64,000 nt of DNA, from contig NZ_CP016020.1 of NCBI RefSeq assembly GCF_001889165.1, forward strand, positions 4,021,001-4,085,000, written 5' to 3'. The translations under genes were made by a program, and so were the position numbers. The notes beneath the pieces were generated by a model, which worked only from the letters and a program-made list of their open reading frames with translations, did no database searches and was not told the DNA's origin. The stretch comes from Bacillus weihaiensis (GTDB lineage Bacteria; Bacillota; Bacilli; Bacillales; Bacillaceae). Each line of letters begins with the position of its first letter. Within the stretch, counting starts at the first letter, position 1. This document shows, one piece after another, positions 7,677 through 21,082 of the stretch.

Positions 7677-7682
7677 AAACGT

Positions 7683-7692
7683 TGATAATTAA
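7683..7692. repeat. Candidate right attachment core spanning the rpsI stop codon
   Basis: TGATAATTAA, identical to 2660-2669, includes the TAA of rpsI (complement of 7689-7691). The 3' ends of ribosomal protein genes are known targets of tyrosine integrases of Gram-positive elements. Confidence 0.4.
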
Positions 7693-8081
7693 CGTTTTGA
7701 GAACTGAGGTGCACGACGAGCGCCTTTAAGACCGTATTTCTTACGTTCTTTCATACGAGCGTCACGAGTTAACATGCCAGCACGCTTAAGTGAAGCACGG
7801 TATTCTGGATCTGCTTCTAATAGAGCACGAGAAATACCATGACGGATAGCTCCTGCTTGACCTGCATATCCACCACCTGAAACGTTAACAAGTACATCAT
7901 AGCTACCTGTAGTTTCAGTGATATTTAATGGTTGTTTAATATCTTCGATTAGAGCCGCTGATGGGATGTAATCTTTGATTTCGCGATTATTTACAACAAT
8001 ACGACCTTCACCTGGAACTAGACGCACACGCGCTACTGAGCTCTTACGACGGCCTGTACCGTAATATTGAACCTGTGCCAA
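7689..8081 (-). CDS. rpsI: 30S ribosomal protein S9
   Basis: 130 aa, the standard length. It opens [20 protein letters not shown] and ends with the conserved basic tail APQFSKR, whose last Arg reaches the P-site tRNA in the small subunit. It is 20 nt downstream of rplM with an AAAGGAGG ribosome site, and the two share one promoter. Its stop codon is the last base pattern of the conserved chromosomal gene order: the neighbours normally following it in Bacillus (ybaJ, cwlD, salA and others) are absent, and an integrase gene points at it. Confidence 0.98.
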   Translation of the reverse strand: MAQVQYYGTGRRKSSVARVRLVPGEGRIVVNNREIKDYIPSAALIEDIKQPLNITETTGSYDVLVNVSGGGYAGQAGAIRHGISRALLEADPEYRASLKRAGMLTRDARMKERKKYGLKGARRAPQFSKR

Positions 8082-8101
8082 AATAATAACCTCCTTTTTA
8101 A

Positions 8102-8640
<539 letters not shown>

Positions 8641-8646
8641 TTAGAT

Positions 8647-8675
8647 ATAATATACTCTTTACAATATAATGTCAA
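8647..8675 (-). promoter_or_regulatory. Sigma-A promoter of rplM-rpsI
   Basis: Consensus -35 TTGACA (8670-8675), 17-nt spacer, -10 TATTAT (8647-8652), directly after the truA stop codon. Confidence 0.88.
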
Positions 8676-8693
8676 GGGGATGTTACACCTGGT

Positions 8694-9434
8694 TTAGTTG
8701 TCATAGTAAACTTTCCATAAATATAATCCATGGCCAGGTACTGTTTTTCCACTAAGCTTTCGATCCTTCCCCTCTAAGATGCCTGGTATCTCAAGTATCT
8801 CCCTCTTACCTTGTCCAATTTCTAGTAATGTCCCGACTAAAATTCTAACCATATTATATAAAAAACCATTTCCTATGAAGCTAAAAATAATCTGTTGGTT
8901 TTCTTCATTTATATCTATAGAATAAATCGTTCTAATCTTATCCTCTACTTCTGTTTTTGCAACGCAAAAACTAGTAAAGTCATGGGTTCCAACCAAAAGG
9001 TCTGCTGCACGCTTCATCGCATCCACATTTAACTCAAAGGGATAATGATACTCATAATTTCTCATGAAAACATCCACCATCATATTTCGATTTATCATAT
9101 AGCGGTATTCTTTTCTCTCCACATCAAATCTTGCATGAAAGTCGTCTTGAACATAGGCAGCAGAGATTATGACAATATCATCAGGTAATAAGCTATTGAG
9201 TGCGTAAGGCCACCTACCGTCAGGAATAGTTAATGGAGTGTCAAAGTGAAAAACCTGACCTTTGGCATGGACGCCTGCATCGGTTCTACCAGACGCATAA
9301 ATCTTCACTTCATTCCCCTTATGAAGCTTTGTTAATGCTTCTTCAATCTCGCGTTGGACAGTTCGCTTATTCGGTTGTACTTGATACCCATTAAATTGTG
9401 AGCCATCATATGATACGATACACTTTACTCTCAT
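8694..9434 (-). CDS. truA: tRNA pseudouridine(38-40) synthase TruA
   Basis: 246 aa. Isomerises uridines 38-40 in the anticodon arm of many tRNAs. The catalytic Asp is D52 in the family motif ASGRTDAGVHA; a second-half motif FLYNMVRILVGTLLE lies near residue 190. It follows ecfT by 8 nt and closes the ecfA1-ecfA2-ecfT-truA run, the same order as in B. subtilis (ybxA-ybaE-ybaF-truA). Confidence 0.97.
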   Translation of the reverse strand: MRVKCIVSYDGSQFNGYQVQPNKRTVQREIEEALTKLHKGNEVKIYASGRTDAGVHAKGQVFHFDTPLTIPDGRWPYALNSLLPDDIVIISAAYVQDDFHARFDVERKEYRYMINRNMMVDVFMRNYEYHYPFELNVDAMKRAADLLVGTHDFTSFCVAKTEVEDKIRTIYSIDINEENQQIIFSFIGNGFLYNMVRILVGTLLEIGQGKREILEIPGILEGKDRKLSGKTVPGHGLYLWKVYYDN

Positions 9435-9442
9435 GTTTTCAC

Positions 9443-10240
9443 CTATGCTCGTAAATATAGTAAAACTAACGCTAAAAGGAACGTGATGAAAAGCATTCCT
9501 GTATCAAGGTATTTCCATTCTAGCTGCCTAAGCTTCGAACGACCTTCCCCACCTCGATAACCACGTGCCTCCATCGCCGTCGCTAGCTCCTCAGCGCGTT
9601 TAAATGCACTTATGAACAATGGGACTAATAATGGGACAACCGCCTTAAAACGATCCTTAACAGGTCCACTTGTGAAATCGACACCCCTCGCCATCTGAGC
9701 CTTTAAAATCTTATCCGTTTCTTCCATAAGAGTCGGAATAAAACGAAGAGATATCGACATCATCAATGCTAATTCATGTACCGGTAACCCAAGCCTCTTA
9801 AACGGGTGGAGGAGAGTTTCCATTCCATCTGTAATTTCAATAGGGGTCGTTGTTAAGGTTAAAATCGTTGTCATTAAAATTAAATAAAAGAACCGTAAAG
9901 AAATAAATATCCCTTGCCTTAATCCTTCCTCGTGAATTTTCAAAAAGCCCAAGTCCACTAAAACAGGCCCTTCCTTCGTGACAAGGATGTGTAAAATAAA
10001 CGTAAATAGGATAATCCATATGACCGGTCTGAGACCTCTTAGTAAAAATCTAAACGGTAGCTTTGTTAATGACACAATAATACTTGTGAAAATCCCTAAC
10101 AATAAGTATGTGAAACCATTATTTGCAAAAAATACAATAAAGACAAAGGCAAAGATTAATAATAGCTTTGAGCGGGGATCCATTCTATGAATAAGAGAAT
10201 GACCAGGGACATATTTGCCAATTATGATACTGTTCATCAC
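9443..10240 (-). CDS. ecfT: ECF transporter transmembrane subunit EcfT
   Basis: 265 aa with about six hydrophobic segments. It has the two Ala-Arg-Gly coupling motifs, MARGVD near residue 186 and MEARGYRGG near residue 228, that couple to the ATPases. It forms the energising module shared by several vitamin-specific S components. A GTG at 10240 directly follows the ecfA2 stop codon; an ATG three bases later is possible. The two genes abut without a gap, indicating coupling. Confidence 0.96.
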   Translation of the reverse strand: MMNSIIIGKYVPGHSLIHRMDPRSKLLLIFAFVFIVFFANNGFTYLLLGIFTSIIVSLTKLPFRFLLRGLRPVIWIILFTFILHILVTKEGPVLVDLGFLKIHEEGLRQGIFISLRFFYLILMTTILTLTTTPIEITDGMETLLHPFKRLGLPVHELALMMSISLRFIPTLMEETDKILKAQMARGVDFTSGPVKDRFKAVVPLLVPLFISAFKRAEELATAMEARGYRGGEGRSKLRQLEWKYLDTGMLFITFLLALVLLYLRA

Positions 10241-11104
10241 TTAGGAATCCCCCCTTTTCAAAGCAGTAACAATTTGCTCAACCGTTTCATCTATACTTAG
10301 CGGCATGGAGGGAATACGAATTCCTTTTTCTTCAAGCTTCATCTGGAATTTCACCGTCTCTGGTAAGTCGAGACCTATATCAGCAAGTTTACTAGCTTGC
10401 GAAAAGATCTCCCTAGGTGTGCCCCTCATCTCTACGGAACCTTTATGCATAACAATGACCTCATCTGAATACTTTGCAGCATCCTCCATACTATGAGTCA
10501 CTAGGATAATTGTAAGGTTATGTTCTTTCCTTAGGCGCGAAAATAAATTCATCATTTCTTTTCTACCTCTAGGATCCAGACCAGCAGTAGGTTCATCAAG
10601 TACGAGTACTTCTGGTCCCATGGCCAACACACCAGCAATTGCAACTCGACGCATCTGCCCACCACTTAAATCAAAAGGTGACTTTTGCAAAACTTCTTCT
10701 GGTAAACCGACTATAGAAAGGGATTCTTTGGCTTTTTTGACCGCCTCTTCTTCAGAGACACCAAAGTTCATTGGTCCAAATGCGATATCTTTTTCTACTG
10801 TTTCTTCAAACAATTGATGCTCGGGAAATTGAAAAACGATTCCCACGAGTCTTCGGACAGCTTTTAAGTTCTTTTGCTTCTTCCCAGCTTCAATGAGATA
10901 GTCACCAATTGAGACTGAACCATTTGTAGGTTTTAAAAGTCCATTTAGATGTTGAAGAATTGTCGACTTACCTGACCCTGTATGCCCAATAATTGACACA
11001 TAGGATCCGGATTTAATATCAAAATTCACGTCAAAGAGAGCAAGCTTCTCAAAGGGTGTACGAGCCTGGTAGCGATGTTCTACATCTTTGAATACAATGT
11101 CCAT
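10241..11104 (-). CDS. ecfA2: ECF transporter ATPase EcfA2
   Basis: 287-aa ABC ATPase. Walker A GHTGSGKST at 40-48, signature LSGGQMRRVAIAG near 143, Walker B VLVLDEPTAGLDP near 165, switch His in VTHSMEDA. It pairs with EcfA1 to drive uptake through EcfT and exchangeable S components (B vitamins or metals). Its start lies inside the end of ecfA1, with a 25-nt overlap. Confidence 0.96.
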   Translation of the reverse strand: MDIVFKDVEHRYQARTPFEKLALFDVNFDIKSGSYVSIIGHTGSGKSTILQHLNGLLKPTNGSVSIGDYLIEAGKKQKNLKAVRRLVGIVFQFPEHQLFEETVEKDIAFGPMNFGVSEEEAVKKAKESLSIVGLPEEVLQKSPFDLSGGQMRRVAIAGVLAMGPEVLVLDEPTAGLDPRGRKEMMNLFSRLRKEHNLTIILVTHSMEDAAKYSDEVIVMHKGSVEMRGTPREIFSQASKLADIGLDLPETVKFQMKLEEKGIRIPSMPLSIDETVEQIVTALKRGDS

Positions 11105-11919
11105 AGCTCATTCACCAACCCTTCCTCAGATAGATGCTCTTCCTTAAGGGAGATTCCAGCATCCTTTAATTTTTGACTTAATAAAACCGAGAAAGGCAAA
11201 TCGAGTCCAATTTCAACTAACTTATCCCCTAACTTAAAAACTTCCTCAGGTGTGCCCTCCATATATTTCTTTCCACCATTCATGACAATGATTCGATCAG
11301 CCTTTGAAGCTTCCTCCAGATCATGAGTAATCGAAATAACAGTCAAGGCTGATTGCTGATTTAATTCCTTTACGGTTTGAATGACCTCACTTCTCCCCAT
11401 TGGGTCAAGCATGGAGGTGGCTTCATCAAGAATAATTACATCAGGCTGTACCGCCATTACCCCTGCGATGGCTACACGTTGTTTTTGCCCACCAGATAAA
11501 TGGTGTGGCTCATGGTCTAAATAAGCTTCCATTTTCACCTTATTCGTAGCCCATTCAATCCTACGAATCATCTCTTCTCGAGGAATACCATTGTTCTCCA
11601 AACCAAAAGCAACATCATCACGAACAGTTGTCCCAACAAACTGATTATCTGGATTTTGAAAAACCATCCCAACATGCTTGCGAATATCCCACACTTTATC
11701 AGGGGTTAGATTCTTGCCGCAAACTGTTACTTTCCCTTCGTCAGGAATAAATAGCCCATTTATGATACGTGCCATTGTCGATTTACCTGAACCATTATGG
11801 CCGACTATAGCTAACCATTCACCTTTATTTACTTCAAAGGAAACATGATCAATTGCAGGCTTAGCGTCCTCTTGGTATCGAAAGGTTATATTTTCTACGT
11901 TTATAATTGCTTGACTCAC
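11080..11919 (-). CDS. ecfA1: ECF transporter ATPase EcfA1
   Basis: 279-aa ABC ATPase. Walker A GHNGSGKST at 40-48, signature LSGGQKQRVAIAG near 142, Walker B VIILDEATSMLDP near 164, switch His in ITHDLEEA. First gene of the ecf-truA run. It lies 525 nt after rplQ, beyond the rplQ terminator, so it must have its own promoter in that gap. Confidence 0.96.
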   Translation of the reverse strand: MSQAIINVENITFRYQEDAKPAIDHVSFEVNKGEWLAIVGHNGSGKSTMARIINGLFIPDEGKVTVCGKNLTPDKVWDIRKHVGMVFQNPDNQFVGTTVRDDVAFGLENNGIPREEMIRRIEWATNKVKMEAYLDHEPHHLSGGQKQRVAIAGVMAVQPDVIILDEATSMLDPMGRSEVIQTVKELNQQSALTVISITHDLEEASKADRIIVMNGGKKYMEGTPEEVFKLGDKLVEIGLDLPFSVLLSQKLKDAGISLKEEHLSEEGLVNELWTLYSKM

Positions 11920-12390
11920 AGCTCAACTCTCCTCATCTCACAGGAAGATCACTTATTTCTTTTAAAAAGCTATTTTTGTTGAAAGTTATTCATTATTATA
12001 GAAGTCTCGTTTTGAGGCTTAATCGAGTAGTGTTGAATGCGAGGTTCTAGAATAGTCCCCCGATTATTGTTTCTAGCTATCACACTTGCTAAAACAACGT
12101 AACTTACGGAAAAAGCCTAATCTAATATAAATCTACTCCACTATTCTAGAGGTACTACCATATCGTTCATTATTAATCTAACCGAGAAAGAGTACATGCT
12201 CCTTTTACGAACTCTGTGCAGCCATAAGAGCCGCAGGATAGAAGACAAACCATACGTACTCCCATTCCTAGGTCACTTATGAGCCCTAGAAAGGCTAGTA
12301 GGAAATTGTTTTATCCTACTAGGTACCGGGCGAATTAAGAACAAAAGACTATAAAGCTCTTGTCCTATTTCTATCGTGACTTTCTGATAT
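11920..12390. other. Long untranslated region upstream of ecfA1
   Basis: About 470 nt with no gene. An 11-bp inverted repeat TCTAGAATAGT (12046-12056) pairs with ACTATTCTAGA (12140-12150) across 83 nt. A perfect 9-bp hairpin CTAGTAGGA/TCCTACTAG lies at 12295-12303 and 12314-12322. It does not match a riboswitch or T-box motif that I recognise. Confidence 0.4.
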
Positions 12391-12432
12391 AAAAAAAGGG
12401 CATTGATCCAGTTCTAAAACTGTCACGCCCTT
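12391..12432 (-). terminator. Terminator of the ribosomal superoperon after rplQ
   Basis: Minus-strand stem AAGGGC/GCCCTT (12427-12432 with 12396-12401) with an inner CAGTT-TTAG-AACTG stem, followed by T7. Confidence 0.85.
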
Positions 12433-12445
12433 GTGAGTATATATA

Positions 12446-12841
12446 TTAAACTAATTCGATGATAACCATTGGTGCACCGTCGCCGCGACGAGGTCCAAGT
12501 TTCATGATACGAGTATAACCACCTTGGCGTTCCTCGTAACGTGGAGCGATATCACTGAAAAGCTTTTCTAAAGCATATTTCGGCTTATCTTTATCCTTAC
12601 CTTCTGCATTTGTAACTGTAACTACTTCAGCTACTTCATTACGAACGTAAGCTGCTGCTTGACGACGAGCATGAAGATCTCCGCGTTTACCTAGAGTAAT
12701 CATCTTTTCAACAGTTGAACGTAGTTCTTTCGCACGAGCTTCTGTTGTTTCGATGCGCTCACTGATGATTAGATCAGTTGTTAAATCACGAAGCATTGCT
12801 TTACGTTGAGCACTTGTACGGCCTAATTTTCTGTATGACAT
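12446..12841 (-). CDS. rplQ: 50S ribosomal protein L17
   Basis: 131 aa. The N-terminus [20 protein letters not shown] and the C-terminus [10 protein letters not shown] are diagnostic. It lines the peptide exit tunnel region of the 50S subunit. Last gene of the long S10-spc-alpha transcription unit, 118 nt after rpoA; a strong intrinsic terminator follows directly. Confidence 0.98.
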   Translation of the reverse strand: MSYRKLGRTSAQRKAMLRDLTTDLIISERIETTEARAKELRSTVEKMITLGKRGDLHARRQAAAYVRNEVAEVVTVTNAEGKDKDKPKYALEKLFSDIAPRYEERQGGYTRIMKLGPRRGDGAPMVIIELV

Positions 12842-12959
12842 GAGATGTCCCCTCCTTCGTTGTATATTGTATGTTTTTTAATTCGCGCATTGAAAAACAT
12901 ATCTATCAACTATAATCTATTGAAACATACGAAAACGCTAGTTACTATTTAACTAGTCG

Positions 12960-13904
12960 TCAGTCGTCTTTTCGAAGACCTAAACCTAGTTCTTCTAATT
13001 TTGCCTTAACTTCTTCTAGAGATTTACGACCTAAGTTACGAACCTTCATCATATCTTCTTCTGTTTTATGAGCAAGCTCTTGTACTGTGTTAATGCCAGC
13101 ACGTTTTAAACAGTTATAAGAACGCACTGAAAGATCTAACTCTTCAATCGTCATCTCAAGAACTTTTTCCTTTTGATCCTCTTCTTTTTCCACCATAATT
13201 TCTGCATTTTGAGCTTCATCAGTCAAACCTACAAAAATATTTAAGTGTTCAGTAAGAATCTTAGAACCAAGAGCAATTGCTTCTTTTGGTCCAGTGCTTC
13301 CATCAGTCCAAACATCTAACGTAAGTTTATCATAGTTAGCTACTTGACCGACACGTGTTTTCTCAACTTGGTAAGAAACACGAGAAACCGGAGTGTAGAT
13401 TGAATCAATTGGAATGACACCAATTGGTTGATCTTCACGTTTGTTTGAATCAGCTGGAGTGTAACCACGACCACGCTTAGCTGTTAGTCTCATTCTAAAG
13501 CTAGCATCTGATGCAAGAGTAGCAATATGAAGATCTGGATTCAGAATTTCTACATCACTATCATGAGTAATATCCGATGCAGTTACACTACCTTCGCCTT
13601 GAACATCAATTTCAAGCGTCTTCTCTTCATCTGAATAGATTTTAAGAGCAAGCTTTTTAATGTTTAAGATAATCGAAGTAACATCTTCAACAACACCTTC
13701 GATCGTTGAAAACTCATGAAGTACGCCATCTATTTGGATCGATGTTACAGCGGCACCAGGGAGTGAAGATAAAAGGATACGACGTAAGGAGTTACCCAAA
13801 GTTGTACCATATCCACGCTCAAGTGGCTCGACGACGAATTTACCATATTTGGCATCATCGCTGATTTCAACCGTTTCGATTTTTGGTTTTTCAATTTCTA
13901 TCAT
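12960..13904 (-). CDS. rpoA: DNA-directed RNA polymerase subunit alpha
   Basis: 314 aa, as in Bacillus. The N-terminal dimerisation domain (1-230) carries the [19 protein letters not shown] segment that nucleates the core enzyme. A flexible acidic linker (about 230-242) leads to the C-terminal domain (about 245-310: [27 protein letters not shown]), which binds UP elements and activators. It lies 179 nt after rpsK. Confidence 0.98.
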   Translation of the reverse strand: MIEIEKPKIETVEISDDAKYGKFVVEPLERGYGTTLGNSLRRILLSSLPGAAVTSIQIDGVLHEFSTIEGVVEDVTSIILNIKKLALKIYSDEEKTLEIDVQGEGSVTASDITHDSDVEILNPDLHIATLASDASFRMRLTAKRGRGYTPADSNKREDQPIGVIPIDSIYTPVSRVSYQVEKTRVGQVANYDKLTLDVWTDGSTGPKEAIALGSKILTEHLNIFVGLTDEAQNAEIMVEKEEDQKEKVLEMTIEELDLSVRSYNCLKRAGINTVQELAHKTEEDMMKVRNLGRKSLEEVKAKLEELGLGLRKDD

Positions 13905-14083
13905 CTATAAACCCTCCTTCAAAACGTCGAAACCCCGGCTAGACATAATGTTTAGTAAGAGTCTAACCGAAATTCCCCATTCAAAAGTTCCCGAATGTGC
14001 ACAACAACAAAGTGATTCTGCTAGAACTTATATACTGTATCATAACCCATTATTGACAGGGATACAAAATCTATACAGAAAAT

Positions 14084-14479
<396 letters not shown>

Positions 14480-14495
14480 TTAACCTCCTTTTACC

Positions 14496-14876
<381 letters not shown>

Positions 14877-14883
14877 CTATAAA

Positions 14884-15012
<129 letters not shown>

Positions 15013-15032
15013 TTAGTAGTACGGAGTGCTAA

Positions 15033-15251
15033 TTATTTAAAACGGTACGTAATTCTGCCACGAGTTAAATCATATGGAGATAATTCTACCGTAACTTTGT
15101 CTCCAGGTAAAATACGAATGAAATGCATGCGAATCTTTCCAGATACATGCGCCAAAACCGTATGACCGTTCTCTAGTTCAACTTTGAACATTGCATTAGG
15201 CAATGTTTCTATAACAGTTCCTTCAACTTCAATTACATCGTCTTTCGCCAT
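15033..15251 (-). CDS. infA: Translation initiation factor IF-1
   Basis: 72 aa, the standard length, one OB fold ([40 protein letters not shown]). It binds the A site during initiation with IF-2 and IF-3. Its start codon lies within the tail of a decayed KOW-domain gene, preserving the ancestral overlap. Confidence 0.98.
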   Translation of the reverse strand: MAKDDVIEVEGTVIETLPNAMFKVELENGHTVLAHVSGKIRMHFIRILPGDKVTVELSPYDLTRGRITYRFK

Positions 15252-15453
15252 CGAACTGTTCTCCCTTCTTCAAATCAGTAACTTGCTCATCGACAAACTA
15301 CAAATTCCTATTTGTCACACGACCTGCTTCCATTATACTGTCTGAACTTATTGGAGATACGCTATAAAAGAATTCTTGATGATGAACATCTTTCTATTGG
15401 AGATCTTTATCTACATCTCCAAAAGCTATAAACGAATTCCCCTCGGCGTATGC
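15229..15453 (-). pseudogene. Remnant of a KOW-domain RNA-binding protein gene
   Basis: The minus strand reads, in one frame, an FIAFGDVDKDLQ segment, a TAG stop, KDVHHQEFF, then VSPISSDSIMEAGRVTN, a second TAG, and [18 protein letters not shown] before overlapping the infA start and ending at 15229. This parallels the C-terminal two thirds of the small KOW-domain protein (about 90-100 aa) that many Bacillaceae encode between map and infA. The N-terminus is unrecognisable, two in-frame stops interrupt it, and about five residues seem deleted after GRVTN. The identification is from memory of the family. Confidence 0.65.
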
Positions 15454-15539
15454 TTCTTAGCTAATTCAATACTATGCTAGACAAGCTGTAACACACCTGG
15501 AATCGAAATTCGGTTCATTTAAGCAATGTCACCTTCAGT

Positions 15540-16960
<1,421 letters not shown>

Positions 16961-16995
16961 TTAGAGGGAATGGGAATTGCGTTCCCATATCCTCA

Positions 16996-18288
16996 TTATT
17001 TTATAAAGCCTTTATAATGACGTTTCACTAGCTGACTTTCAAGCTGTTTCATTGTTTCAAGGGCTACCCCAACAACAATTAGTAGACTTGTTCCACCAAT
17101 CTGTGCAGATTGAGGAAGATCAGCGAACTTAATAAAGAAAACAGGAAGAACAGCTATAACTGCTAAGAAAAGAGAGCCAACAAAAGTTAAACGATATAAT
17201 ACCTTTGTAACATAATCCTGCGTGCTCTTTCCTGGACGAATACCAGGAATATAGCCACCTTGTTTCTTCAAGTTTTCAGCCATTTGTTCAGGATTAACTT
17301 GAACAAACGTATAGAAATATGTGAAAGCAATAATTAACGCAATGTAGATAATCATTCCTACAGGCTGCGTGTAATCGAACGTTTTCGAAATCCATTCCGT
17401 TACATCGTTAGAACCGAAGAATGCTGCAATTGTCGGAGGAGTAATAATAAATGAAACCGCAAAGATAACAGGAATTACACCTGCTGGATTCACTTTTAAC
17501 GGAAGGTGTGTATTATGTCCACCACCCATACTGTTTCCACCAGAACCTTTTGCATATTGAATCGGAATCTTACGAAGTGCCTGTTGAATAAAAATAACGC
17601 CAACTACTACTGCTAAAATTGCCAATATAAGGATTACAACTGTAACAATATTTAAGAACAGTTGATCACCTGCATCTTGAAATTGTTGTGCATAGATTTG
17701 GTTAACAGTTGAGGGAATTCCTGCAACAATCCCAGCAAAGATGATAATAGAAATACCATTTCCTACACCTTTAGCAGTGATTTGTTCACCTATCCATAAA
17801 AGAAAAGCAGTTCCGGCTGTTAATACAATCGCAATTAACAAGTATGTCCCGATACCAGGATTCTGAATTAACAATCCACCAGATTGTGTATTGAATCCAT
17901 AAGACATACCTAACGCCTGGATAAAACCTAATATTATCGTAAAGTATCGAGTAAATTGAGCAAGCTTACGTCGCCCAACATCACCTTGTTTAGACCATTC
18001 AGTGAACTTCGGTACGACATCCATCTGTAACAGCTGAATGATGATTGAAGCTGTGATATAAGGCATAATCCCCATCGCTAAGATTGAGAAATTATATAGT
18101 GCCCCACCACCGAATGTGTTTAGAATTCCGAATACGTTTAATTCATCCTGAGCCTTTAATACATCAGCATTAACATTAGGCACAGGAATGAATGTACCAA
18201 TACGAAATACTACTAACATTAAAAGGGTGAATATGATCTTACTTCTAATATCACCCACGCGCATAAAATTGGAGATTGTTTTTAACAT
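16996..18288 (-). CDS. secY: Preprotein translocase subunit SecY
   Basis: 430 aa with ten predicted membrane segments. Channel of the SecYEG translocon. Typical features: FNIGTLNTFGG-like plug region (here NVFGILNTFGGGALYNFSIL), the cytoplasmic loop with PIQYAKG, and the loop motif NPEQMAENLKKQGGYIPGIRPG (split). Its start shares one base with the end of rplO, so the two are tightly coupled. Confidence 0.98.
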   Translation of the reverse strand: MLKTISNFMRVGDIRSKIIFTLLMLVVFRIGTFIPVPNVNADVLKAQDELNVFGILNTFGGGALYNFSILAMGIMPYITASIIIQLLQMDVVPKFTEWSKQGDVGRRKLAQFTRYFTIILGFIQALGMSYGFNTQSGGLLIQNPGIGTYLLIAIVLTAGTAFLLWIGEQITAKGVGNGISIIIFAGIVAGIPSTVNQIYAQQFQDAGDQLFLNIVTVVILILAILAVVVGVIFIQQALRKIPIQYAKGSGGNSMGGGHNTHLPLKVNPAGVIPVIFAVSFIITPPTIAAFFGSNDVTEWISKTFDYTQPVGMIIYIALIIAFTYFYTFVQVNPEQMAENLKKQGGYIPGIRPGKSTQDYVTKVLYRLTFVGSLFLAVIAVLPVFFIKFADLPQSAQIGGTSLLIVVGVALETMKQLESQLVKRHYKGFIK

Positions 18289-18728
18289 TAGATCACCTCA
18301 GCTGTACCGCCAGCAGATTCAATTGCTTCTTTAGCAGAAGCAGAGAACTTGTTAGCTTTTACAGTAAGTTTTTTCTCTAACTGACCATTACCAAGAATCT
18401 TAACACCAGATTTTACGTTGCTTACAATACCTGTCTCAAGTAAAAGTTCTGGAGTTACTTCAGTACCGTCTTCAAAGCGGTTAAGAGTGTCAAGGTTAAC
18501 AATTGCAAAGTCCTTGCGGTTTATGTTTGTAAAACCACGTTTAGGCAAGCGTTGGAATAAAGGAGTTTGACCACCTTCAAATCCAGGACGAACTCCACCA
18601 CCAGAACGAGCATTTTGTCCTTTGTGACCCTTACCAGCTGTTTTACCATTACCAGAACCGATACCACGACCAACACGGTTACGCGTTTTACGAGATCCTT
18701 CTGCAGGTTTCAACTCATGAAGTTTCAT
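18288..18728 (-). CDS. rplO: 50S ribosomal protein L15
   Basis: 146 aa. Glycine- and arginine-rich N-terminus ([19 protein letters not shown]) that threads into 23S rRNA, then a globular domain. Late assembly protein of the 50S subunit. 31 nt after rpmD. Confidence 0.98.
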   Translation of the reverse strand: MKLHELKPAEGSRKTRNRVGRGIGSGNGKTAGKGHKGQNARSGGGVRPGFEGGQTPLFQRLPKRGFTNINRKDFAIVNLDTLNRFEDGTEVTPELLLETGIVSNVKSGVKILGNGQLEKKLTVKANKFSASAKEAIESAGGTAEVI

Positions 18729-18759
18729 CGGGACACCTCCTTATAGATTTATGTTTCTA

Positions 18760-18942
18760 TTATTGTTCTTTAACTGTAACTAAGTGAGCAACTTTATTAA
18801 TCATACCGCGAATCGCAGGATTATCTTCTTGAACAACAGTTTGGTGTAACTTTTTTAGTCCAAGTGTTTTAACAGTAACTCGTTGGTCTTCAGGACGACC
18901 AATTACACTGCGAGTGAGGGTAATTTGTAACTTATTCGCCAT
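18760..18942 (-). CDS. rpmD: 50S ribosomal protein L30
   Basis: 60 aa. [20 protein letters not shown] and [12 protein letters not shown] are typical. Small single-domain 50S protein, absent from some bacteria but kept in Bacillus; 12 nt after rpsE. Confidence 0.97.
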   Translation of the reverse strand: MANKLQITLTRSVIGRPEDQRVTVKTLGLKKLHQTVVQEDNPAIRGMINKVAHLVTVKEQ

Positions 18943-18954
18943 TTTGTTCCCTCC

Positions 18955-19455
<501 letters not shown>

Positions 19456-19476
19456 TTATGTCCCTCCTTTTTGCGA

Positions 19477-19839
19477 TTAAAATTCTAGGCCAGCCTCACG
19501 AGCAGCTTCAGCTAGAGCCTTAATACGACCATGATATAAGTACCCACCGCGGTCAAACACGACAGATTTAACACCTTTTTCGATAGCACGTTTAGCTACT
19601 AATTCACCAACTTGTTTAGCTGCTTCAACGTTACCTTTAGAATCAAGAGAGAAATCTTTATCTAAAGTAGAAGCACTCGCTAATGTTACTGAGTTAGTAT
19701 CATCAATTACTTGTGCATAAATGTGTGTGTTAGAACGATAAACGTTCAGACGTGGACGAGTTGTAGTACCAGTTAACTTAGCACGAACACGAGCATGTCT
19801 CTTTTTACGTACAACATTTTTATCAGCCTTTGTAATCAT
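19477..19839 (-). CDS. rplR: 50S ribosomal protein L18
   Basis: 120 aa. Basic N-terminus ([13 protein letters not shown]) and [24 protein letters not shown]-terminal signature (split). Binds 5S rRNA with L5 in the central protuberance. 33 nt after rplF. Confidence 0.98.
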   Translation of the reverse strand: MITKADKNVVRKKRHARVRAKLTGTTTRPRLNVYRSNTHIYAQVIDDTNSVTLASASTLDKDFSLDSKGNVEAAKQVGELVAKRAIEKGVKSVVFDRGGYLYHGRIKALAEAAREAGLEF

Positions 19840-19872
19840 CTAGGTCACTCCTTTCTTATCATCTAAGCGATA

Positions 19873-20412
19873 TTACTTCGCAGTTTTACCTTCTTTACGA
19901 CGAACAAATTCGCCTTCGTAACGAATACCTTTACCTTTATAAGGCTCTGGTGGACGAACGTCACGGATATTAGCTGCAATTGCACCTACGCGCTCTTTAT
20001 CAGTACCTTTTACAACAACTTTTGTTTGTGTAGGTACGTCAATTTCGATACCAGATTCAGGTGTGATCTCAACTGGGTGAGAGTAACCAACGTTAAGAAC
20101 TAATTTATTACCAGATTTAGAAGCACGGTAACCGACACCGATAAGCTCTAATCCTCTTTCAAAACCTTTTGATACACCTTCTACCATGTTTCCAAGAAGG
20201 CTACGAGTTGTACCGTGAAGTGCACGGTGCTCTTTCGCGTCAGATGGACGAGAAACAGTTAAAATATTCTCTTCGATTGAGATTTTAATATCAGGATTGA
20301 ATGTACGAGTTAATTCCCCTTTAGGACCTTTAACAGTAACTGTATTGTCTTCTGCGATGTTAATCGTAACACCAGTAGGAATTTCTAGTAATTTCTTACC
20401 AATACGAGACAT
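19873..20412 (-). CDS. rplF: 50S ribosomal protein L6
   Basis: 179 aa, two tandem L6 domains; C-terminal signature [20 protein letters not shown]. Sits near the factor-binding site of the 50S subunit. 29 nt after rpsH. Confidence 0.98.
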   Translation of the reverse strand: MSRIGKKLLEIPTGVTINIAEDNTVTVKGPKGELTRTFNPDIKISIEENILTVSRPSDAKEHRALHGTTRSLLGNMVEGVSKGFERGLELIGVGYRASKSGNKLVLNVGYSHPVEITPESGIEIDVPTQTKVVVKGTDKERVGAIAANIRDVRPPEPYKGKGIRYEGEFVRRKEGKTAK

Positions 20413-20441
20413 TCATTACACCTCCATTCTTTTTGAACTAA

Positions 20442-21075
<634 letters not shown>

Positions 21076-21082
21076 TTAGCGA

